Below, piece after piece: positions 16,302 to 24,890 of a stretch of 41,970 nucleotides of DNA. The notes under the pieces are model-generated. The model was not told the DNA's origin. It saw only the letters and a program-made list of their open reading frames with translations, and searched no databases. The DNA is from Caryophanales bacterium (GTDB lineage: Bacteria > Bacillota_I > Bacilli_A > RF39 > UBA660): contig JAEELI010000009.1 in assembly GCA_016288795.1 (NCBI GenBank), positions 1 through 41,970 on the forward strand. The letters run 5' to 3'. Position numbers and translations under genes: made by a program. Every line of letters starts with the position of its first letter. Position 1 is the stretch's first letter.

Positions 16302-17264
16302 ATGAAAAAGTATTTCTTTTTATTGATAGCCATAGTCTTTCCCCTCAAAGTCTTAGCATATTCAGATTATGTTTATTTAGGGGGAAAGACCCTAGGAATA
16401 GAAGTGAATTGTTATAGTCCATTAATTGTGGGTTTTTATCAAATAAATGGCTCTTATAACAAAGGAGAATTAAAAGTAGGCGATTATATCACTAAAATTA
16501 ATGGTAATCCAATTATGACTTTAAAAGAGTTAACTGAAGAAATAGAAAAATATACAGATATTGGTTATGTAAACATAACATATAAAAGAAATAATAAGGA
16601 ACATGAAACTAAGTTAAAATTAATAAAAGATAATAAAATATATAAAACAGGATTATATGTAAAAGATAGTATTCTTGGTATAGGTACCCTAACTTATATA
16701 GATCCCGAAAGTAATATATATGGTGCCTTAGGACATGAAATAATAGAGAGTAATACAAATAAAAAAGTTGAAATAAAAGATGGTTCAGTATTTAGAAATA
16801 CTATAGTGTCCATTGATAAATCAATGATAGGGCATGCTGGAAGCAAAAATGCTAAGTATTATTACAATACCCAATATGGTTCAATAAATAAGAATACAAA
16901 TTTAGGCATATTTGGTAATTGGAATTCTAATTATAATGATTTAACTTTAATTAAAGTGGGAAATATTAATAATGTAAAAGTAGGAGAAGCAAGTATTTGG
17001 ACAGTTTTAGACGGTGAAAAAATAGAAGAGTATAAAATTGATATAACTAGCATTAATGAAAATGGTTTAACGAAGAACATTACGTTTGAAATAACAGATA
17101 AAAGATTATTAAATAAAACAGGGGGAATAGTTCAAGGAATGAGTGGTTCACCAATTGTGCAAGACAATTCAATTATAGGAGTTGTAACCCATGTCATTAT
17201 TGATAATCCAATAAAAGGATATGGTTTATTTATAACTAATATGTTACAAGAAGGAGATAATTAA
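16302..17264 (+). CDS. spoIVB: SpoIVB serine peptidase
   Basis: SpoIVB is made in the forespore, crosses its membrane, and triggers pro-SigK processing in the mother cell. The 320-residue protein has a signal peptide or anchor (about residues 2-18). A PDZ domain covers about 45-115 (GELKVGDYITKINGNPI). The S55 peptidase domain has GALGHEII (catalytic His) and VQGMSGSPIVQD (catalytic Ser). The start at 16302 follows GGTGAT. An upstream extension of the frame overlaps the DUF1016 relic and is rejected. SpoIVB is shorter than the Bacillus protein (about 425) but complete in domains. Confidence 0.93.
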   Translation: MKKYFFLLIAIVFPLKVLAYSDYVYLGGKTLGIEVNCYSPLIVGFYQINGSYNKGELKVGDYITKINGNPIMTLKELTEEIEKYTDIGYVNITYKRNNKEHETKLKLIKDNKIYKTGLYVKDSILGIGTLTYIDPESNIYGALGHEIIESNTNKKVEIKDGSVFRNTIVSIDKSMIGHAGSKNAKYYYNTQYGSINKNTNLGIFGNWNSNYNDLTLIKVGNINNVKVGEASIWTVLDGEKIEEYKIDITSINENGLTKNITFEITDKRLLNKTGGIVQGMSGSPIVQDNSIIGVVTHVIIDNPIKGYGLFITNMLQEGDN

Positions 17265-17292
17265 AAAAGATTTGGATAGCCAAATCTTTTTA
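17264..17292. terminator. Bidirectional terminator between spoIVB and pilB
   Basis: AAAAAGATTTGG and CCAAATCTTTTT make a perfect 12-base stem with a four-base loop. A and T runs on opposite sides let it serve both convergent genes. Confidence 0.85.
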
Positions 17293-18576
17293 TAAAGTAT
17301 CAATTTCTTCTTTAGCAAAAGGATTGCTATTAGCTTGCATAGTTGATTTACCAATAATTGCATCTCTAAGTTCTTTATCATCTTCACCAAAGTCATCGTT
17401 AACATCAATAACTCTAACTATTTCATCCATTGATGTATATCCCTCTAAAACTTTAATCAAGCCATCTTTTAATAATGTATTAGCGTCTTTTCCATATACT
17501 TTTCTTCTTAATTCTTGTTTTCTTATATTTCCAACAATTGCATCTCTAATATCTTGAGAAATTTCTAGGACTTCGTGTAATGCAATTCTTCCTTTATAAC
17601 CATCTAAGCATTCCTCGCAACCAACAGGAGTATATATTTCATTTACATCCATATTAAGAACTTTTTTAAATAAGTTCTTTTCATATGTATTAGTTGCTCT
17701 AGTTGCTCGACATTTAGGACATAATTTTTTTACTAATCTTTGAGAAATAATACCAGATAGAGCACTTCCTAGTAAGTAACGTTCAACTTCCATATCCAAT
17801 AATCTTTCAATTGTATTTAATGAGTTATTGGTGTGGATTGTAGATAAAACTAAGTGACCAGTAATAGATGCACGAACCGCGATTCTTGCAGTTTCATCAT
17901 CTCTTATTTCTCCGATCATTATAATATCAGGGTCTTGTCTTAAGATACTTCTTAAAGCATTACCAAATGTTAAACCAATTTCACTCATAACTTGAACTTG
18001 GTTAATACCTTTAATTTTCATTTCGACCGGATCTTCAACAGTTATAATATTTCTTTCTGTAGTATTAAGAACTTGAAGCATAGTATAAACAGTAGTAGAT
18101 TTACCACTACCAGTAGCTCCAGTAACTAATATGATACCATTTGGTTTCTTTATTAAATCAGTAATTTTATTATAATTATCTTTAGTAAGGCCAATTGATT
18201 CAAGACCATTTAAACTCATACGGTAGTCTAAGATACGGACAACGATTTTTTCGCCATCAACGATTGGTAAACAAGATACACGTAAATCTACATCTATATC
18301 TTGAATTAATCCTTTAATAGCACCATCTTGAGGTAGTCTTGATTCTGTAATGTTCATTCCAGATATAATTTTTATTCTTGTTACTAAGTTCTTTTTTACT
18401 ATAGTAGGAACTTTAGCATACTCTAAAAGAGAACCATCTATTCTGATTCTAACCATTAATTCTTCTTCAGTTGGATCGAAGTGAATATCGGATGCACCAT
18501 GACGAACAGCATCGATAATCATTTCGTTAACTATATCAACAATTGGTTTGTTATCGTAGTCAAATTCTCTGAACAC
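17290..18576 (-). CDS. pilB: Type IV pilus assembly ATPase PilB/GspE-like
   Basis: PilB-type ATPases power pilin polymerisation. The 428-residue protein has the N2 domain (ASDIHFDPTEEELMVRIRIDG), Walker A GATGSGKSTTVYTML, the Asp box EDPVEM, Walker B ILRQDPDIIMIGEIRDDETA and the His box STIHTNNS. The zinc site is built from CPKC and CEEC. The long N-terminal (MshEN) domain of classical PilB is absent, so it resembles short ComGA-like forms. The GTG start at 18576 follows GGTGG; an in-frame stop lies upstream. No other pilus gene is near. Confidence 0.92.
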   Translation of the reverse strand: MFREFDYDNKPIVDIVNEMIIDAVRHGASDIHFDPTEEELMVRIRIDGSLLEYAKVPTIVKKNLVTRIKIISGMNITESRLPQDGAIKGLIQDIDVDLRVSCLPIVDGEKIVVRILDYRMSLNGLESIGLTKDNYNKITDLIKKPNGIILVTGATGSGKSTTVYTMLQVLNTTERNIITVEDPVEMKIKGINQVQVMSEIGLTFGNALRSILRQDPDIIMIGEIRDDETARIAVRASITGHLVLSTIHTNNSLNTIERLLDMEVERYLLGSALSGIISQRLVKKLCPKCRATRATNTYEKNLFKKVLNMDVNEIYTPVGCEECLDGYKGRIALHEVLEISQDIRDAIVGNIRKQELRRKVYGKDANTLLKDGLIKVLEGYTSMDEIVRVIDVNDDFGEDDKELRDAIIGKSTMQANSNPFAKEEIDTL

Positions 18577-18704
18577 GCAGTACCACCGATTTCCCTTACT
18601 ATCTTCTATTATTTATTATACAATAAACTATTTATTTATACAATAATATATGTTTCTTTTTTAATATTTATTTGTTAAAATATTTATGAATTGAAGGTGA
18701 TGAG

Positions 18705-19829
18705 ATGATTAACTTAATTAAACTTAAAAATAATAATGATGTTAATATTGTTAATAAAATTAATGATTTCCAATCACCTAATAGTATATATATTCCTATT
18801 GTTGACAATGTTCGTGCCAACGATTATGTCTATAAAAACAGCATTATAAATGGTTATGTTTCTTCAATTTCGGGAAGTATTACGGGAATAAAAAAGGTAT
18901 TAATTAATAATGAATTAGTAAATGCTGTTGAAATTACAAATGATTTTAAAGAGAACGCTAAAGCTAAAATTAGAAAGAAAAAAGTAAATAATAAAGAAGA
19001 ATTGATTGAATGTTTAAAAGTATTTAAATTAGATTTTATCGCGGATAAAATAACTAACATTGATAAGATAAATAACTTAGTAATATCATCCATTGATGAG
19101 GAAAATTATTCAATGAAAGAATTTTTAAGATTAGCTAATGATTATTCAGATATCCTAGGAACAATCGATGAATTAACTAATATACTTGGCTTAAAAGAAT
19201 CTACTTTAGCTACTAAGAATACTAATTATAATAGTATTAGTAATGTAAAATCAATTATTGGAACTTATCCAAATATTAAAGTAACATTAGTTCCTGATAA
19301 ATATATGATTAGTTATAAAGATTTTTTATGCGACTACTTGAATATCCCATCTAGTGAAACTTTAGTTTTAACTACTAATGAAGTTTACTATATATATAAT
19401 GCTCTAAAGTTTAAATATGTTGATAGTGTTTTAATAACTATAAGTGGCAACGCTATTGCTAAATCTTTAGTTATTAATACTAGACTTGGAACGTCTCTTA
19501 AAGAGATTATAAATGAATTAATAAAAATAACTATAGATGATTATGAAGTCTATTTGAATGGATATATTAAAGGGAGAAGAGTATCATCAATTGATGATAT
19601 AATTATAACCTTAGATACGGAATCTATAGTTATTAATCAAAAAATGTCAGATGAAGTTACTGATTGTATAAAATGTGGAGCTTGTGAAAGAATATGTCCA
19701 TGTCATATTAATGTTTTAAAATGTTATTTAAATAATTATTCTCATAAAAGATGTATTGGATGTGGGTTATGTGACTATGTATGTCCTGCAAATATTAATT
19801 TAAAAGAAATTGTTTGGAGGGATAAATAA
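18705..19829 (+). CDS. rnfC: Electron transport complex subunit RnfC-like
   Basis: RnfC is the peripheral iron-sulfur subunit of the ion-pumping ferredoxin:NAD oxidoreductase. The 374-residue protein ends with two [4Fe-4S] motifs, CIKCGACERICPCHI and CIGCGLCDYVCPANI. The central part matches the RnfC/NqrA-type fold (TYPNIKVTLVPDKYMISYKDF). It is shorter than usual (about 440) and the glycine-rich NADH-binding motif of RnfC is not obvious. GGTGAT precedes the ATG. The stop codon overlaps the rnfD start, so the two are translated together. Confidence 0.85.
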   Translation: MINLIKLKNNNDVNIVNKINDFQSPNSIYIPIVDNVRANDYVYKNSIINGYVSSISGSITGIKKVLINNELVNAVEITNDFKENAKAKIRKKKVNNKEELIECLKVFKLDFIADKITNIDKINNLVISSIDEENYSMKEFLRLANDYSDILGTIDELTNILGLKESTLATKNTNYNSISNVKSIIGTYPNIKVTLVPDKYMISYKDFLCDYLNIPSSETLVLTTNEVYYIYNALKFKYVDSVLITISGNAIAKSLVINTRLGTSLKEIINELIKITIDDYEVYLNGYIKGRRVSSIDDIIITLDTESIVINQKMSDEVTDCIKCGACERICPCHINVLKCYLNNYSHKRCIGCGLCDYVCPANINLKEIVWRDK

Positions 19830-20704
19830 TGAAAACAGCTAAAACAAAAAATTTAGTTATTCAACACATTTTATTATTAATTCCTTTAATTATTTATGGT
19901 ATTTATAAAAATGGCTATTTAATTTATGAAAAAAAATTAATTCAACCAGCTATGATACTAAAGCCTTTGTATTTCGTATTAATTGGTATATTTATTAAAC
20001 TTGTTTATGATTTGATTAGGTATCATAAAATAAAAGTTGATTATGATTATGTGTGTTTATCTCTATTAGGGATGATAGTCCCTTATAATACCAATTTAAT
20101 TATTTATTCCATTGTTGTTATAATTACTTTTATTATTATTAAATTATTATCTAAATATATAAAGTTTAATTATATATGTTTGGTCTACATTATAATTCTT
20201 GGCATTGCTTATATTATGCATTCTTTAACTTTTATGACTCCTTTAGATCTTAATTATTCTTATAACTTTGATTTTTTAGATATTCTAATGGGAAGAAGTA
20301 TTGGCGGAATATCATCAACAAGCTTAATACTTATTACATTTGCTTATATATTCTTAGTTAATAATTATTATTATAAAAAGAATATTCCTTTATTTATAAA
20401 TATTTCTTATCTATTATTAGCTATAGTTTATTATGCAATAACCAAAAATATATCTATATTGTTAAATATTGAGGTAGTATTTGGTAGTGTGTTTGTTAGT
20501 TCTATTCCTAACTATAGCCCTTATCGAAAAAACAACCAGATATTTTATGGAATAGCCATTGGAGTATTAAGTTTTATAATTGCTATCTTTATCAATAGAA
20601 TAATAGCTATATATGTTGCAACATTTATTGCTTCTTTATTTCTATATATTGAAAAGAGTAATCGCTCTTCTAAAAAATCGACAAAACTTCCTATTTCCAA
20701 ATAG
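19829..20704 (+). CDS. rnfD: Electron transport complex subunit RnfD-like
   Basis: RnfD/NqrB subunits are polytopic membrane proteins carrying covalent FMN. The 291-residue product has about eight to nine hydrophobic segments. MGRSIGGISSTSLILITFAYI matches the region where FMN is attached to a threonine, with GISSTS standing in for the usual site; that attachment is inferred. A small Arg/Lys/Ser tail ends the protein. It overlaps rnfC by one base. rnfG, rnfE, rnfA and rnfB are not in the window, so this pair is either a partial Rnf operon or a separate two-gene system. Confidence 0.8.
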   Translation: MKTAKTKNLVIQHILLLIPLIIYGIYKNGYLIYEKKLIQPAMILKPLYFVLIGIFIKLVYDLIRYHKIKVDYDYVCLSLLGMIVPYNTNLIIYSIVVIITFIIIKLLSKYIKFNYICLVYIIILGIAYIMHSLTFMTPLDLNYSYNFDFLDILMGRSIGGISSTSLILITFAYIFLVNNYYYKKNIPLFINISYLLLAIVYYAITKNISILLNIEVVFGSVFVSSIPNYSPYRKNNQIFYGIAIGVLSFIIAIFINRIIAIYVATFIASLFLYIEKSNRSSKKSTKLPISK

Positions 20705-20728
20705 TAGAATATATGATATTGTATTTTT

Positions 20729-20770
20729 AACACAGGAAAACATGGTAACATGATGTTTTTCTGTGTTTTT
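20729..20770 (+). terminator. Rho-independent terminator after rnfD
   Basis: A long imperfect hairpin (AACACAG...CTGTGTT outside, AAAACATG...CATGatgTTTT inside) ends in six T residues. Confidence 0.8.
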
Positions 20771-20784
20771 TAATGGGAGGTTTT

Positions 20785-22236
20785 ATGTTAAAAAAAATAA
20801 TATATATTTTATTTATTATTTTTTTAAATATTAATATTTGTTATGCTTCAACCCTAAAAAGCAGTGCAACACCATATTATGCCAAGATAAAAGATAGTAG
20901 AAATAATACTGAAGTAGTAGTGCAAATCAAAAAAATTGAAGATGAAAATGGTGATGCTGTGTTTAATCTTAATTATGATTTTTATGATACAAATGGTGAT
21001 TTTCTTAAATCAAATTCTTTCGATAGAAGTGTATGTTCAAAAAATAATTTTGATTTTAATTCTTTTATGACAAGAGTTTACTATGGTTATAATGTTTCTC
21101 CAAGTCCACTAAAGTATTATCTAACCCAAGTAATTGTTTGGAATATGTCTGATTATGTTAAAGCATGGACTTCAGATGAAGATGGCAATATAATTACAAC
21201 TTATCAAAATATTCAAAATGATATAACTTCTCAAGCAGCATTTCATTATTTATCTTCTAGTTTTTTTAATCAAACTTATAATAGAAATGTTTTTGATGAG
21301 GACAAATGGACATATTCTTCTAATGCGATTATTTTAGATAATCCTCAAACTGATGCATTTTCTTTCCAAAATAATAATAATGATTTATCCATCAAAGCTC
21401 TAAAACCAGGTTATTATGAATTAGTTTTTGAAAAGATATATGATCATGATATTCATTGCTTTCGCACTGGAAATAATATTTATTGGCAAAGCCTTAAAGG
21501 TCCAGAGGACTTAGTTAAGAATATAACATACAATGTTTCGGGTTATAAATTTCAAATTAAAGAAAATTTATTAGGTATAAATAGTAGATTTGGAGATGCG
21601 AAAATAAATAATTCTCAGTATGAAATTTATTATAATAATGATTTAGAAAATACAATAAGTTCTACCCAAGAAATTTATTTAAAACATGATTCTCAATATT
21701 TAGTTAAAGATATTTCTGAGACAATTGGATATAATCATGTTGATGATTATATCTTTGCCATGGCAAATGAGGATTATATTCTAGAAATAAATAGAGAAGT
21801 TATAAGTAAAAATGTTAGTTTAGATATAAAAGATAATAATAAATACTATATATATTTGAAAAGTTCAAATGAATTATATGAAGAAATAAATAGTAATATA
21901 GATTTAATAACATTGCCATATGGCATATACTATATTAGTGATCAAAAAAAATACTATAAAGAATTAAATGTTTTGGACAGTGTAGATGAAGTATTAGTAA
22001 TCGATAATACTCCTCAAGATATTATAGAAAACAAAAGTGATGATTATCCAGAAGAGGTTATAGAAATAAAAGAACTCATTCCAAATATTGAAGAAGTAGT
22101 CAACGAAGAAGATGAAGAAATAATAGTAGTTAATCCCAAAACAGGAGATAAAATTAATTATTATCTAATAATCTTTTTAATAAGTTTAATAGGATTAACA
22201 TCAATATTAATATTAAAATATATAAATAATAGATAA
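20785..22236 (+). CDS. Thioester-domain (TED) surface adhesin with NPKTG sorting signal
   Basis: The predicted product is a wall-anchored adhesin. A signal peptide (LKKIIYILFIIFLNINICYA) opens the protein. The next 130 residues resemble a thioester domain: a Cys at SVCSKNN and, further on, YYLTQVIVWN, equivalent to the TQxAIW motif whose Gln forms a thioester with that Cys. An acidic linker precedes VVNPKTGDK, a hydrophobic helix and a basic tail, the layout of a sortase substrate. The start at 20785 follows GGGAGG; the ATG at 20773 overlaps that site. No sortase is present in the window. The gene lies directly upstream of spoVD. Confidence 0.8.
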   Translation: MLKKIIYILFIIFLNINICYASTLKSSATPYYAKIKDSRNNTEVVVQIKKIEDENGDAVFNLNYDFYDTNGDFLKSNSFDRSVCSKNNFDFNSFMTRVYYGYNVSPSPLKYYLTQVIVWNMSDYVKAWTSDEDGNIITTYQNIQNDITSQAAFHYLSSSFFNQTYNRNVFDEDKWTYSSNAIILDNPQTDAFSFQNNNNDLSIKALKPGYYELVFEKIYDHDIHCFRTGNNIYWQSLKGPEDLVKNITYNVSGYKFQIKENLLGINSRFGDAKINNSQYEIYYNNDLENTISSTQEIYLKHDSQYLVKDISETIGYNHVDDYIFAMANEDYILEINREVISKNVSLDIKDNNKYYIYLKSSNELYEEINSNIDLITLPYGIYYISDQKKYYKELNVLDSVDEVLVIDNTPQDIIENKSDDYPEEVIEIKELIPNIEEVVNEEDEEIIVVNPKTGDKINYYLIIFLISLIGLTSILILKYINNR

Positions 22237-22241
22237 GAGCT

Positions 22242-22279
22242 AAAAAACATATTATTTAATGGTGAATAATATGTTTTTT
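22242..22279 (+). promoter_or_regulatory. Perfect 15-bp hairpin over the spoVD ribosome site and start
   Basis: AAAAAACATATTATT (22242-22256) pairs perfectly with AATAATATGTTTTTT (22265-22279) around the loop TAATGGTG. The loop holds most of the GGTGA ribosome site. The right arm contains the spoVD ATG (22271) and ends in six T residues. It may be a terminator of the adhesin gene, a switch on spoVD translation, or both. Confidence 0.6.
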
Positions 22280-23191
22280 AATGATATTCATACTAGAGTT
22301 AGATTTATTATTTTAATAGTTATTATAATCTTTGTAATTATTATTGGTAAAGTGTTTTATATTCAAGTGCTAAACTATAGAAAATTATCCCAAATGGCTG
22401 AGGATTTGTGGAGTAGAAAGATGACTATCAATGCTCCAAGGGGAGATATTTTAGATAGAAATGGTAAAGTATTAGCAACAAGCATAAGCACTACGACAAT
22501 ATATGTCGTGCCTAATCAAATAAAAAATAAAGAAAAAGTATCTCAAGATATATCTAGAATACTTAATTGTGATTATCAAGATGTTTATAAATATGTTTCT
22601 AAAAATAGTAGTATGGAAATAATTCGTTCAGGTATGGATTTGGATTATGATAAAGCATCGAAAATAGAAAGTCTTAATTATGACGGAGTATATCTAGTAG
22701 TTGATACAAAAAGATATTATCCATATGGAGAAACCCTAGCGCATATTATAGGTTTTGTTGGAAAAGATAACCAGGGATTATCTGGATTAGAATTAACATA
22801 TGATAAATATTTAACAGGAATAAATGGAGAATTAAAATATTACAGTGATGGCAAAGGTAATAAATTAGAAATACCAGATAGTTATGTCGCTCCCAGTCCT
22901 GGCATGAACTTAAAATTGACAATCGATATAGATATTTTGAGTTCAATAGATAATGAATTAAATAATGCTATGGCTAAGTATAATAGCGAATCAGCTTGGG
23001 CTATTGCCATGAACCCCAAAACTGGAGAAATACTTGCTATGGATAGCAAACCATCTTTTGAGCCCAGTAATTATCAAAAATATTCTGAAGATATCATAAA
23101 TAGAAATCTACCAATATGGATGACTTATGAACCTGGGTCTACATTTAAGAACGTAGTGTCGCTTTTGGAACGTTATTTATTGAACTATTAA
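22271..23191 (+). CDS. spoVD: SpoVD, N-terminal half, interrupted by the integrated element
   Basis: SpoVD is the class B penicillin-binding protein that crosslinks cortex peptidoglycan in Bacillus. This half has the N-terminal membrane anchor, the dimerisation region starting INAPRGDILDRNGKVLA, and the beginning of the transpeptidase domain up to LPIWMTYEPGSTFK (Ser290, Lys293). Right after that Lys, 14 foreign residues follow and the frame stops. The SxN and KTG motifs are 6.7 kb away in the second half. The start at 22271 follows GGTGA. As it stands it cannot be a working enzyme. Joining codon 293 to the second half restores a continuous SpoVD. Confidence 0.93.
   Translation: MFFNDIHTRVRFIILIVIIIFVIIIGKVFYIQVLNYRKLSQMAEDLWSRKMTINAPRGDILDRNGKVLATSISTTTIYVVPNQIKNKEKVSQDISRILNCDYQDVYKYVSKNSSMEIIRSGMDLDYDKASKIESLNYDGVYLVVDTKRYYPYGETLAHIIGFVGKDNQGLSGLELTYDKYLTGINGELKYYSDGKGNKLEIPDSYVAPSPGMNLKLTIDIDILSSIDNELNNAMAKYNSESAWAIAMNPKTGEILAMDSKPSFEPSNYQKYSEDIINRNLPIWMTYEPGSTFKNVVSLLERYLLNY
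23139..23150 (+). repeat. Left attachment core (attL)
   Basis: CTACATTTAAGA, identical to 29839-29850. It covers the last bases of the codon for Ser290 and the codons Thr-Phe-Lys of the STFK motif of spoVD. To the left is spoVD sequence; to the right is element sequence beginning ACGTAG. Confidence 0.88.
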
Positions 23192-23204
23192 GGTTTAATA
23201 AATG

Positions 23205-23234
23205 TTGAACTTAAAAGTTTTAGTGTGATATAAT
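23205..23234 (+). promoter_or_regulatory. Element cargo promoter
   Basis: The -35 box TTGAAC (23205-23210) and -10 box TATAAT (23229-23234, with an upstream TGA extension) are 18 bp apart. It lies 55 bp inside the element and would drive the sugar cassette regardless of spoVD transcription. Confidence 0.65.
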
Positions 23235-23251
23235 TGAATTGGTGTAAAAAG

Positions 23252-24868
23252 ATGGCTAAAGATAAAAGTATAACAATAAATAACAAGTATTTAATAGCTC
23301 TAAGAATTATTCTGGCTATATCTTGTTCTTTTTTTACATTATTGATATCTAATAGGTTTTTTCCTATGCATATTTTTATTGGTTGTCTTCTTTCTTTTCT
23401 TATTGCTATTATATTATTTTTCAAAATAAAAATAGATAGTTCTATTAGTATTAAAGAATTTATTATTTTTTTAGTTATCTCTCTTTTTTTTATTAGTAAT
23501 ATTTTGCCATTTGTAGATCAAAATGGTGTTTTGTTTCAAGAAATATTTAACAATCTTATTCATATTAATGTCCCAGCAAATCTAGTTGGCAAAATTATTG
23601 GTATTATGGCGCTTCCATTTACTATTTTTATAGTTAATTGGTTTCATAAATATTTATATAATAATATAATTCTTTTCTTTAAAAAGTTAACAAAAGTTGA
23701 GAAGATATACCTTTATATAATTCTTGTTTTTTCTATCATTTCTTCAATTGTGATTATATATTTCACTACAGCATTTTCGCGTCCACAATATTATTATGAT
23801 ATTATTTATACTAGCGATACTGGTGCCTTACTTATGAATAATGATTACATGAATATTAGTTATGCCGAAAACGATATTAGGCAACCTCTATTTGGGATAT
23901 TTGCAGCGCCTTTTGGTTTTGCTGCAAAATCAATTAGTAATTTATGTTTCTTTTTAAGAACCGGTTATGAATATGAAACAATTTTAACAATTTTTCAGTT
24001 TCTTTTGCTTGCAATTTCTACAATATTATTATCTAGGCTTTTAAATATCGAGGAAAATAGAAAAAAATATTTTTATGGATTAATATCTTGTTCATTTCCA
24101 TATTTATTGTTTTCACTTTTGCTTGAACAATATGTCCTTTGCTTATTTTACTTGATTCTAGCTATTTATTGTTATCATAATAATCCGGATAGAGTAAATT
24201 ATACATATATTGGTGCAGTGGGAACGTTAATAACATCTGGAATAATATTTCCATATATTGTAAAAAACAAAAATATTAAACAATGGTTTAAATCTGTATT
24301 TAAATGTTTATCGGCCTTTTTAGGAGTTGTTATTGTTGGAGGTCAGTTTCCTCAATTACTAACAGTAGCAAAAGACATTAAAAGGCTATTAGTGGGTGGT
24401 GCCATAGGTTTGCCATTTATAAACAAACTTTATCAGTATTTTGCGTTTGTTAAAGGGCTATTTTTACCTAGCCCAGGAGAAATTGTTTGGAATGGTTATA
24501 TTTCTTCATATCGTTTATTACCAATTAATTCTTTAGAATGGTTAGGAGTATTAATAATTATACTTTGTATAATAAGTTTTATTTTAAATTATAAAAATAA
24601 AATGGCAAAACTGCTAATGTTTTGGGTTTTCTTCTCAAGTGTAATATTACTTTTTGTGGGATGGGGAAGTTTAGAGAATGGTTTAGTATTATACAGCTTA
24701 TACTTTGCTTGGGCTTTTTATTCATTAATATATTTACTAATTGAAAGAGTATGCAAGAATAGAAAAGTATTTAATGTAGCCATGATATTATTAATAGGGG
24801 TAATTGTAATAGCTAATTTAGTTGAATTTATTAATATTTTAAAGTTTGCAATTAGTTATTATCATTAA
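23252..24868 (+). CDS. Polytopic membrane protein, GT-C-like glycosyltransferase
   Basis: The 538-residue protein has ten or more hydrophobic segments. The first large outside loop contains YTSDTGALLMNNDYMN and AENDIRQPLFGIFAAPF. An acidic motif in that loop followed by RQP is typical of GT-C glycosyltransferases, which use polyprenyl-phosphate sugars. The start at 23252 follows GGTG; an upstream TTG start is less likely. It is first in the cargo operon, before a phosphoribosyltransferase-like gene, which suggests it uses a sugar donor made by that pathway. The exact family is not recognised. Confidence 0.65.
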   Translation: MAKDKSITINNKYLIALRIILAISCSFFTLLISNRFFPMHIFIGCLLSFLIAIILFFKIKIDSSISIKEFIIFLVISLFFISNILPFVDQNGVLFQEIFNNLIHINVPANLVGKIIGIMALPFTIFIVNWFHKYLYNNIILFFKKLTKVEKIYLYIILVFSIISSIVIIYFTTAFSRPQYYYDIIYTSDTGALLMNNDYMNISYAENDIRQPLFGIFAAPFGFAAKSISNLCFFLRTGYEYETILTIFQFLLLAISTILLSRLLNIEENRKKYFYGLISCSFPYLLFSLLLEQYVLCLFYLILAIYCYHNNPDRVNYTYIGAVGTLITSGIIFPYIVKNKNIKQWFKSVFKCLSAFLGVVIVGGQFPQLLTVAKDIKRLLVGGAIGLPFINKLYQYFAFVKGLFLPSPGEIVWNGYISSYRLLPINSLEWLGVLIIILCIISFILNYKNKMAKLLMFWVFFSSVILLFVGWGSLENGLVLYSLYFAWAFYSLIYLLIERVCKNRKVFNVAMILLIGVIVIANLVEFINILKFAISYYH

Positions 24869-24890
24869 TAGTTTGGGAGGTAATTAAATA

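Noticed and set aside
23188-23424. Minus-strand open frame at the left end of the element
   Set aside because: It overlaps the start of the GT-C-like gene and its promoter, has no ribosome site, and its product has no recognisable pattern.
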